From Macrotrachela quadricornifera (taxonomy: Eukaryota > Rotifera > Eurotatoria > Philodinida > Philodinidae): a stretch of 64,000 bases of DNA. The notes under the pieces were generated by a model, which saw only the letters and a program-made list of their open reading frames with translations, made no database searches and was not told the origin of the DNA. The stretch lies in the NCBI GenBank assembly GCA_022393335.1, contig JAJEKB010020897.1, positions 184,501 to 248,500 on the forward strand, read 5' to 3'. Shown one piece after another: positions 1 to 10,900 of the stretch (position 1 is the first letter of the stretch; each line of letters starts with the position of its first letter). Both the position numbers and the translations under genes were made by a program.

Positions 1-352
1 TACGTGTCATTAAAATCCATTCTACACCAAATTCATTATTTTTATTTGATGAATATGCAAGAACTTTTGGAATAGGAACTTTTGTATATCTACTAACAAG
101 TATCATAGCAGCAACTTCAGATTCCGTTTTTATGCTATCTAAAGCATCACCACAAATTTTTAAAACATATTTTTCTTCATCATTCTCACATTCAATAAAA
201 AAGAGAAGATTATTTAAACCACCCTCAATTGTTTCAAACCAATTAATTTTTTTATTTAAATAACGATTGAACAATTTTTTAGCTTGTTCACGTGTAAATT
301 CCATTCCTTCAGTTGGACCATGACGTTTTATTTCTTTTGGAGCTGATGACAT
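1..352 (-). CDS. Phosphotransferase (APH/kinase-like) family protein, 5' part, runs off the window
   Basis: An open frame starts at an ATG on the minus strand (base 352) and stays open for 117 codons to the window edge, so only the N-terminus is present. The protein begins MSSAPKEIKRHGPTEG and contains the pattern of the aminoglycoside/choline phosphotransferase fold: a glycine-containing GGLNNLLFFI strand pair at residues 46-55, then YVLKICGD around residue 64 (the lysine would be the ATP-binding one), an acidic residue in TESEVAAM on the next helix, and VPIPKVLAY leading into the hinge, with GVEWILM near the edge. Family members phosphorylate small molecules; the substrate cannot be told. 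The catalytic loop lies outside the window. The start is supported by homology-like content immediately after the ATG and by AT-rich, stop-rich sequence upstream. Family call is from motif recognition only. Confidence 0.7.
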   Translation of the reverse strand, partial: MSSAPKEIKRHGPTEGMEFTREQAKKLFNRYLNKKINWFETIEGGLNNLLFFIECENDEEKYVLKICGDALDSIKTESEVAAMILVSRYTKVPIPKVLAYSSNKNNEFGVEWILMTR

Positions 353-1066
353 TGTAAACGATCGGAGATTATAAAAAAAAAACAATAAATGTACATTTTT
401 TATCGTTTACATCCTTTTCTTTCTCTTATAATAGAACAAAAGGAAAGAAATTCTATTGGCTTCTATTCAACCATTACTCATTTATCTAAAAACAATTTTA
501 TACGACATCTGTACCTTTATCTACTCAATCAATAAAATATATCAATGGATAGGTTATTTTCTTGTTTATACTATTTAAAAATTTTTCCAATTAAAAAAAT
601 CAAGTCTATATTCAAAATAATTTGAGTATCTGTTTACTGAGCAAAACATAGCAAGGTACCCGATATGGATACCTAGAAAATTTTCAATAATTTTACTGAT
701 AAAGGTACCGCATTGGTTACCGGTAGCTGTATGTTGAATAGACCAGCACTTATATGGGTACTTTCAGAAAAGCTCTAGAGGCTATCCGAGATTTATCGCG
801 TTCTGTGTATCAACTATTCATTCGCTACTTTTTTTTTGCACTTACACATATATATATAAACAACTCAACAAAGTATACGAAAGTAAGATTTTTTCATATT
901 AATTTTTTCTAGATTATTTCTTGACTATTTACTAATCAAGAACATGACGATCTTGATCATAAATTGAGAGAAGACTGCCATGAAGTAGTCTGATGGAGAT
1001 TTGACTAACTCAGATCAGATCACGTGCCAAAATTTGATCTGCTTCAACTTTCACAATTAGAAATCT
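353..1066. other. Intergenic, no feature recognised
   Basis: AT-rich sequence upstream of the phosphotransferase start. It should hold that gene's promoter, but no TATA box or other site stands out. No convincing reading frame or repeat is seen. Confidence 0.5.
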
Positions 1067-1720
1067 ATATATATAAAGAAGAAAGTTTGTCTGTCTGTTC
1101 GCTTATAACTCAGTCCCGGTAAAACTAACGTCACCAAATTTTCCACAATACTTCCCTAGCTCCAGAGGAAGGTCATAGGACGGTTTTCGACTTGAAAATT
1201 TCATCTGAAAGGGGTGTTTGCCCCTTCTTTTGTTGGATTACTACAGTAAGTAACTTTTCTAAAGAGTCTGTGTGTGTGATTGTTTCTCAGTAACTTGAGA
1301 ACAAAAGTAGATAATAATCTGCATTTTTTGCCTTTGAACGTAAGAGGTTTCAGGATACTCGAAAAAAGCAAATAGAATTTATAAGATGAATGGGTGACCA
1401 TAGAAGTGGTAATACCCATCGAATGTAGAAAATAACAAGTGGGATAAGATTCCATTACTCATAGCTCATAAGCTGTATATATAAAGAAGAAGGCTGTATC
1501 GGTCCGTCGGTTCTTTTTGCATTTGGACGCCGTACGGGTTAGCGGCGCCAAGTGTTTCATGGTATACCTTGAGTCCAGACGAAGGTTGAAAGGGAGTAGG
1601 GTAGCTAGGAGAGGGACTGAATGAAATTTCATACAGGTTATGATATATTGCAATTTTCACCAATCTTTCAAAGATTTTAGAGTATTTGCTACTATTGATA
1701 AATTATCCACCTCTTAGTGT
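1067..1720 (+). repeat. Helentron/HINE-like repeat, two tandem modules
   Basis: Two successive modules each open with a TATATATAAAGAAGAA motif (near 1070 and 1476) followed by a pyrimidine/GT-rich stretch and a block reading like 'ccacaatacttcc ... gaggaaggtcatagg'. The pair is found again, inverted and diverged, at about 3150-3855. Related single modules start at 16501 and 18560. The opening motif plus short GC-rich internal blocks is reminiscent of non-autonomous Helitron-like elements; that class assignment is inference, while the repeat itself is seen directly. Confidence 0.6.
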
Positions 1721-3149
1721 CACCTTTGTCCAGCGGGTGTTCGTATTGTATGACAGTTGGCATGAATAAAAAAAGGCACTCACATTCCCACAGTATTTGC
1801 TGAATTCTCCGATTTACGCATGAATGCAAGTGTATGCACGACGGGACATGTAGTCATATATAAAAAATCTAAAGCACGCCCTCTATATACTTTCTGTTGT
1901 TTTCTGATATCGTAAGTTTTCAGGATGTAGATTTCCCGAGCAATCCCGGATATTACTGCTGGTATTAAATAAAATAAAATCACAAAACTTTCGTCAATTT
2001 CTTAGAGAGAAACAAAAATGAAAAAAGGCAAAGGTTAGGTGCAATCAGCAGCATACTGTAATTTTGGCAACAGGATACTCAATAATTCTGTGTAACAATA
2101 CCTAGTTGAATATTTGATCAATATCTTCAAGTAGTCATTTGCTAGACGCTTTCCATGAGGATATCCGTCCGAGTTTCTTATACATATCTAGAAGTACTTT
2201 AAGGTACATTGGTGTCCTTCAGTTCCTCGGACATATTAGTAGCAGAGAATTTTTCGGATACCCGTAACTCAGTACATTAACTAAAAAAACATAGATCAAT
2301 TTTTTTGTTTTCTAGAATATCACATTAAATTAAATACTAACCAGATAATCAACATTCTTATCGTTAACCTCTTGGATCTTGCTGTTTTCAGACTGAAGAC
2401 AAGATACGTCATGATGGAGGCGAGAGAATTTCTTTTGTGTTCTGTCATATCATTCACCAGCTGAATACGCTAGAGAGAGTGATTCGCCATTGTTTTTTAA
2501 TCTATCGAACAGAACGAAAGAATTTGTCAGGATCCAAGAGGTTAATCATCAATGATCGTCATACTTTTTCATTCAAAATTTGAATATCTTTTTTGTAATG
2601 TTAAGATAATATTTTATTCGTATGAATACTTCAATTCTTACAGTGATAAAGAATTAATCATTTCATTAAGAAATCTGCAGTTTACATTCTTATTAGATTT
2701 ATTTATTTAAGTTTTTTTAGAAATAACAAAAACATTATGAGCAAATAGATATGAAAGAAAATAATACTTAGAAAGTTAATAAAACATCGTGCACACATCA
2801 ATAAAATTCGCTAAGAATAAAAAAATATTAAAATGAAGTCAAATATATTCATCAGATTTTTGTAAATGATGATTAACAAGAATTTTTGTCTTTGAATAAA
2901 TACAAATAACTATTAGTATACTCATTAATAAATATAATATAATAGCGGTAGTACCCGATGTTGCTCGGGATATCTCCATACTGGAAACTTACCATGTCAA
3001 AAAATGGCAGAAGATGTATAGAAGGCTTGCTTAAGACCTTTTCATCTATTATTACTACATGTTCCGTCGTGTATACACTTACATTCATTTTTAAATTGAA
3101 TAACTCAGCAAATAGTGTGGGGATGTGACTACCTTTCTCTTAACTCATA
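1721..3149. other. Spacer between inverted repeat modules, no gene
   Basis: AT-rich spacer between the two oppositely oriented module pairs. Short open frames on the minus strand (for example 1780-1983 and 2873-3088) have no recognisable content. Confidence 0.4.
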
Positions 3150-3855
3150 CGTATTGCCATACTTCATACCAATACCCAGTGCAAAAAAAATGATACTAAG
3201 AGCTGAATATTCTAACAATGACAGCAAATGCTCCGAAGCTTTTGAAAGATTGGAAATAATTGCAATGTATAATAACCTGTAAGAAATTTCAGACCAACTA
3301 TCTCGCCAGTCATCCCGATCCCCTCTCAATCTTCCACAGGACCTAAGAGTATGCCATGAAAATTTTGGCACCGCTAGCTCGTGCGGTGTCCGAATGCAAA
3401 AAAACAGGTAGACAGACAGACACAACTTCTTCTTTATATATAGATTATGAGTTATGAGTATGGAATTTTATCTCACTTTTTACTTTCTTTATTCGATGTA
3501 TATTTTCAATAATGCGGTTGCACTTCATCTTACACATTCTATTCGTTTTCTTTGGATTATCCTAAAATGGCGTGTGGCCAATGGCAAAAAGCACATGTTT
3601 TTATGTACTTTCGTTCTTGAACTATTTAGAACAACAATAATACGCACAAGTTCTCTGAAAAATGTATTTACTGTAGTAAATCCAATAATAGGGAGCAAAC
3701 ATCCCCCTTAAGATGAAAATTTTGGGCCGAAAACTACCCTATGATCTTCCTCTGGTCGAAAAGGTATTCTGTGCAAAATTTCACTTTATTTAGTGATATC
3801 GTATCCAAATGCATAGCGGACAGACAGACAAACGTTCTTCTTTATATATATAGAT
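3150..3855 (-). repeat. Helentron/HINE-like repeat, inverted partner of 1067-1720
   Basis: The reverse complement begins with ATCTATATATATAAAGAAGA and then a GTCTGTCTGTC run (near 3850). It carries the same landmarks as the 1.07-kb copy in the same order: gagGAAGATCATAGGG, TTTCATCT, TTACTACAGTAA, and a second TATATATAAAGAAGAA start near 3437 followed by the gene-free block with GCTAGCGGTGCCAA. The copies differ at many sites, so they are old. Confidence 0.6.
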
Positions 3856-4979
3856 AAAAGAAACAGCGTCTGTTTTATGAGGACATAATATTATAAATAA
3901 GTGCAAGCTCTTTTCATTCATCTTCGGTACGTGACACCGTTGCACAGTATAGTTTTGGTTCGTAATTATCCGAGTAACATGTGAAAGAGCGCGAAATATC
4001 ATATTTTCTTGTAAAATAATTCTACTTGATGTACAAAGCTGTCTTTCATTGAGAAAAAAAATATACCAATTGATTCATTTTTTTCTGAAAACAAATTGAA
4101 CTTGTCTTATTAATTGTCTTATCCACCAGACTGGATCATTTTTTCTGAGACATGACATATTGTGTTCTTTTACATATTACTCGAGTAATTACTAACTAAA
4201 AATACGCTTCATGGCGATGTCATGCACAGAAAATGAATGAAAAAAAAAGAACTTGCACACACTTGTATTAGTTCGTTCTTATGAAACAGACATCATCTTT
4301 TCTAATAATCAAATACATATGGAACGATACAAAATGTTTGTTCTATGTCAGAATCACAAATCGATTATGTGTACCATTATCCAGCTGAATTATAGTTTAA
4401 ATACTTCGCTTTATTAATACTTAGGTTTGATTTTTAAATATTGAAACTACCTAATAAGTTTCCTGAGCTGAGAAGAAATCTGAATCGTAATAACTTATAT
4501 TTTAGACTCTTTCTCACAGAGCATGTCATGAGTACAACTAATGAAAGAAGAGTGACATTTATATTCTGATAATACAATTAGATAGTAAACAATATATGCG
4601 TGTATTTCTGAGTTCATTACTAAAAAGGTTATTCAAAAAATAAAACTAAGGATAACATTAAAAAAAAATCAATATTGGCACACAAAACAAAGTTAAAACA
4701 CAGTATTTAGTACGTGCAAAAAAGCGCAATCAAACACATGAAAAAACTTAGTAAAAGAACGATAAATTTGTAGAAAAATGAAAAAAATATATATTTGATT
4801 AGGTATAGTGGTTTGAAATGGACAAAATATTATTAGACTTCCTCTTCCACTAGCAATATAAAACGCTTCAAAGTTCAGATAACACGCACTTCATTGCTAT
4901 GTTCAAACGAGTTCAGGTCTACACATAATTACCTCTTGATTGTTTTTTGGAAAGTTTATGTCTTCATAAAAAAAAATAA
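3856..4979. other. Intergenic, 3' flank of the giant SecA-like gene
   Basis: AT-rich, no recognisable gene. It contains the 3' flank of the minus-strand gene that ends at 4980; several A/T-rich hexamers could act as poly(A) signals, but none is decisive. Confidence 0.4.
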
Positions 4980-7900
4980 CTAATTCGTATAGCTTTTTCC
5001 GTACTTAGATCTGTACGCTTCAACAAGAGTATTTCCATGTGAAGATCCTCCAACATTCCTTAGTATCTCTTCAGTCACTAAATCTGTCAATATCTTCGAA
5101 CCCTCGGGAGAATTTATGTCTAACATTTCGGATCGGCCTCCTGATTTCATAGCAATCTCTTTGAAGCTATTTTCTGCCGCTGCAGCGACATAAAACCCAT
5201 GAACTGGAATATTATTCAATATTAGTTTCGCTAGTTCTTTCTCATAGTAAGTGACATCTGCGAATTTCGTATTTTTCCAGTAACTGTTTCCGAAGTGGTC
5301 GCTTCTCTTCGACTGTACTTCGTCTTCGGTATTTGGAGGTGCATCACCTATCAAGATTACTTGTGTAATTGGCTCCCGCTCATGCTCTTTAGTCGCGTGC
5401 CATAAACCAATCTCTATAGCTTCGTTGCGCCAACCATCTTCGGCTTCAATACTATTTATAAAATTACGCAAATTATTTGATTTGATTTCCCAAGGAGATG
5501 CTTGCAGAATTTTATCCTCCTTGCTATTATAGTTTCGATATACGACGAACTGGATTTGAAATGCGTTCGAATCAATACTGTGATCTTTCAAAACTTCAGA
5601 AGCACGTTCAAACATAGTGCTCACTGTATTTTTACAACTATTTAATAAATTAACCATTGAATAAGTTGCATCCATCAGACAAATAGTTCGTGAATTCGAA
5701 GTGAGACCTACTCCTTTATTTTCTTCGACTAAAAAGTTTCGAACAGCATTAATGTCTCCAGAGTAAAGACTTGATAAAAAATTCTGGGCAGTCTGATGTT
5801 TTTCTTTTGCATACTCAACATGCTTTCTATTGGCGTCATATTGTGTTTTGAATAAATCGGTACGCTTAGCATCAAGAAGTTTATAAACAGTATCAATTGG
5901 TTCCGATTGTATAGCGGTATTCCATATTTTACCAAAAAAGCCTTTACCTTGTTTTACATTTTCAATATTCTCTTTCATGATATGAAATTTTTCTAAGTCG
6001 CGATCAAGAAGCACCATGCTGTAAGATCCTAAGTCACCTTGTCTTGCTGTTCTACCTTTTATTTGAACTTCTTCTGATAATTCTTCTGAAAGAAATGTTT
6101 GAATAACATGAGTACCACCATTTAAGGCAACAGATTCATCGTAACATATGAAATCAGTTCCTCTTCCAAATATTCTAGTCAATAAAGTTATTTGACCAGG
6201 TGTGGTTGCACGTTTTATTAAAGTCTCTTTTTCTTCTGGCGATGCTTCCTCTGTTAATTTAGCGACTGATTCTTTAATTTCTTTCAACACTGACGACTCA
6301 TAAAAGTCTTTCAATTTTTTTTCTGAGTCAAAAAAAATCAATACAGCACGTTTACCTTCAGCTTTTCCTACAAGTTTTCTATCAATTTCACTCTTAATGA
6401 CAGTAAAATAATCATCATTGTTCTCAATCATTATATCATCTTTCTCTACAAATTTCAGATTATTTTGACCAAACACCGACGGAGAATATGTATACTTTGA
6501 AATATGATACACATTTTGTATTACATCCTTTTCAGGATCACTTAGAGTTTTTAAAGTTCCTGTGACACCCATAATATACACAAACTGATGTGGTATTTCC
6601 GCATATGAAAAACTACCACAATTTATATAGATACTCACATTTTCTTCTAAACTTTTTCTACTTATTGTACCTTTTTCATGTTCTAAAAAGTATGCAAATA
6701 AAGTTTTGTATCTATAAACAACATTAAAGACAACATTATCTTGTTCAATGTAACCAATTTTATCTTGTGAAACAAGGTAATCATGAGATTCGAAGTTCAT
6801 CACATCATAAAGCATATCTTTGACAGCTTCTGCAATCAATGGTTCCCAATCTTGAAATTTTTGACAACAAACTTGATATTCACTTGTGGTTTTTATTCCT
6901 TTAAAGGTCAATCCTGTTTTTCTGCGTTCCCAGATATAATTAGTTAAAGCTTTTATAGTGGGATCTCGCAAAGTAGCTGATGGCGTATAAAGGTTACCAT
7001 AAAATTCTCCGCTAAAAAAGACATCAACTTCATCAATCAAGAGTATTTTTGCACGATTAATAGGTTGATTATTTGGTTTAGAATTATTCATATTATTAGA
7101 GATCATTTGTTCTACTATTTCACGTATATGACCATTTTCATTCATTACTCTCTCACAAAGTTGCTTGAAAGTCCCATAATGAATATGATTCAACAAACCT
7201 AATGAATCAAACAAAGGTAAAAACGAGTTATAATCTCTTTGACTCAAGTATTCACTGTAACATGCGGAGTATATATCAAAATCAAGTAATGCAAGTACCG
7301 CAGCCGTTACTCCTAATGTTATAGATTTTCCTTCACCGGTTCCTATTTGTACCAAATTATTTTTCAATATTTCTTTCTCATCACCAATACCAAGCATACG
7401 AAATATAGAGATGACTTGCGCTGCATGTGGCTGAAGAAGATAATTTTCTTTATTTGATGAATCATCTGCTTGAAAAAAATGATCAGCATTTTTTAATGTC
7501 CATAAAGCAAAAATATGTGCCATTAGTTTTGGAACTTTGCTTCGTACAACATTATCCCATAAAATATTATCTGATGATTGTTTAACATTGCTAATTAATT
7601 TAGTTTCACTGATGAGTTCATCTATTTTCATATCCACCTTTAGATATTTTCGAATTAATTCACGATAAATTTCATCGAATTCATCAAATCTTTTTTTCAA
7701 TAAACTTTTGTTAATATTATTACCCGTAATATGTTGTAAAACGTAATCTATACCGTGTCTTTTAGTTTTTTCATTGAATAGACTCAATGCAAAACCTTGA
7801 AATGCTTTATGCTCAGCAATAATACTTTGACTTACGTCACTTTTATCTTGATGTAAAAGTGTACCCAATTTTGCGAAAATTTTAGCATCTTTTGTTGACC

Positions 7901-10900
7901 TTTTATATTCATAAAGTAAAGAATCAATATCTTCATTTATTTGTTTTTTACATAAAGGAATATTATTTGCAACCTGCTTCATGTATTTCAAAGTTTCACA
8001 AATCTTTCCAAGTGTTTTATCCTCTAAAGCAGACTTTACCCAACTTCCAATTATCTCAAAAAAATTTCTTTCAACTTGATTAATTTTTCCATTGGTTTTG
8101 ATATCTTTAACTTTTACTTCTTTTTTGAATGCAATTAAATTACTATAGTATAAACTAAAAGTATCATAGTCTTGTCTTTTTAATATAAATGCTGTCGAAA
8201 TTTTCTCAATTAAATTCTCTACAACGGAACACATTTGGGCAATCTGTTTTTCTATTGAGTTCAAGCATTCCTGATAAAAATCACGGAAATCAATATTAGG
8301 CATATGTTCAGAAAATATTTTAATCTTATCAAAAATGATGATTTTTTCATTTAATTTCTTGTAAAATTCATCTCGAGATTTGCTTAATTCTTTTGTCTCT
8401 TCATTAATAAAATCTGTATTCTTGAAATATTTCGTAAATCCTTCAATTTTTTGTAATATAGTCTTTATCATTTCTGAATAACTTGTAATATTTCGCATAG
8501 TCATCATAATATTACTAACGAATGTATCTCCACCATAATTCATATTAACATAACGTGGAATGTTTACAAAAATAGAATCCCATTTCTTCATGTTATCGAG
8601 AGTGTACTTAAGTATATCAATATTTGTTTCTGTCATTTCTGTCAAAGCATTTTCGTAATTTTTCTGATGTTCCTTAAGACCTTTCACAAGCTTCTGTTTT
8701 ATTATGAGAAGTTTTTCATTTATGTCTTCTGAAAGCATATTATTCAAAGTGGTCTTGCTTTCAAATTCATCTCTGAATTTCATAAACTCGATTAAATCCT
8801 TGAAAGCCTTATTCGTCTCATCAATAATCTCGTTCATTGTCGATAATATTTTTATATCAAAAAAATTATTCATAAAACAATTGTATGCTTTATCAAATGT
8901 TTTTCTTAATGATTCTCTTACATCTGAGTATAATTTTCTAATTTCAACAACAACATCTCCTAACTCATTTTCATAATCGTAAAGTTTTTTTACGTAATCT
9001 AATGCTTTTTCAATAAAATTATTTTGAATATTTTCATCTAATTTTGACTTAATTTCTTGAAATTTTTGTAATGCTCGTTCACGACCCCTATTAGCATATG
9101 CCTGCATACCTGGCAAACTTTGATAATTTTCAATAAAAATTCTAATATTACTTAGATTTCCACTATTAATTGCATCATTTAAGTCGTTTTCAATATTTTT
9201 TATATTACTTTGAATATTTTCTTTGCAATTTTTCAATTCTATTTCTAGTGCATCTCTCCACTTTTCTGGTAAATACTTAAACGCATTCTCGAAATTTCTT
9301 ATGTATTGATTATCTGGATTTGGTGGGATTTTCAAAACTGCTTGTCGTAATTCTTCTCTGAACTTAGCAATAATACCATCCTGTATTTGTTTTAAAGCTT
9401 GTTCATATATCGGATTCATATTTTTGACTTCATCAAATTTCTGAAATATATCTGTTGGTGGACTCCAAATATAATCCGCAATACTCATATTTAAATATGT
9501 TTTAACCGAATCTTCTAACACAACTTCTTTTTGTTTTTCTCGTAATTTTTCAATATTTTTCGAACTATCTATAGTGCAATATTTTCCTAGTAAAGTACGT
9601 ACTGTCGTTATTAATTCTATTCTATTTTCTGCTTCATAAAAATTGTTCGCATTGAGATTAGCATTTACTTTTTCTAGAAAAGCTCTTATTCTATCTTCAA
9701 TTAATGCTTCGACATGCTTGATAGTTTCATCGATTAGAATAAGATCTTCTCTATCTAGATGTGACGATGTAAATTGTTTTGCTGCTTCTATTCGTTTAAG
9801 ATGTTTTACTATCGATGCCATATCTTCAATTTTGATTTCATTTCCAAGTTTAATTGCTAAACTTTTCGTTGTATCAATTAAATTTTTTAAACCAATATTA
9901 AGTGATTGTTTAGCTTGCTTATAAAAATGTTGTCCAACTTCGTTTGAAGATTGTAATACGATCATTTCAGTAGCGACTTGTTCATATTCATCAGCTTTGA
10001 TAGCATGTATTACATTTTTTAGAACATCGATATTCTGATTGTAGAAAATATTTCGATAGTTATTATAACTATCGATGTATTTTTTCTTTTTAACAAAATC
10101 ATCTAATATGCTTAAAACTTTTGCAATGAATAATTTATTTGTTAATTTTTGTACTTGTTGTGTAACACGAAGCATTTCCATTTCATCGGACAAATGAGTT
10201 TGATAATTGGTTAGCTTTGTTTCCCACTTATCAATTATTTTTTGATTCAATAAATAAGAAAATATGCCTCTGTGTTGTTCTTTTAATTCTTTTAATTCTT
10301 CTAAATGATTTGAGAGTTGTTGTGCGTTCTTAAATATAATATCATCATTTTCATTTGAATATTGTTGAATACTTTCAAAATAATTTTCCATTTCATTTTC
10401 AATGTAACGATAAAACTCTTTTACGAACTCTGCTAAATTATTTCGCACAGATATTAAATTACTTTGAGGTATTATTGAAATGTTTTCGCAAGCATCCAAA
10501 TATGAAAACGCTTTTTCAAGTTTATTGATGTCATAAGATGGGTAATTTTGCTCTTTGTATTTCTCAAAGTTAAAGGTATTGTTGATTAAAGTAAGTACAG
10601 TACCAATAATGTTTTCTAACCAGGCATTCGTGTCGTTTCTATATTGACTTATACTAGGAACTATTTTCTCTATTGGTTGCATTGAATTAAGTTTAGATAT
10701 AATTTTATCAACGTTTTTAAGTTTATTGTGATTATCAAGATCTAAATGAATTGACTTAGCGGAATGTGCCAAGTCTTTGACGTGTTGAATGATCTGTTCC
10801 TCAATAGTTGTCATTACATCTGAATAAACTTCAGGACGGTACGTCTTAAACCATTCTACACTTTTTAGTTTAAATAAATGTTTTGTCAATGTACTATAAT

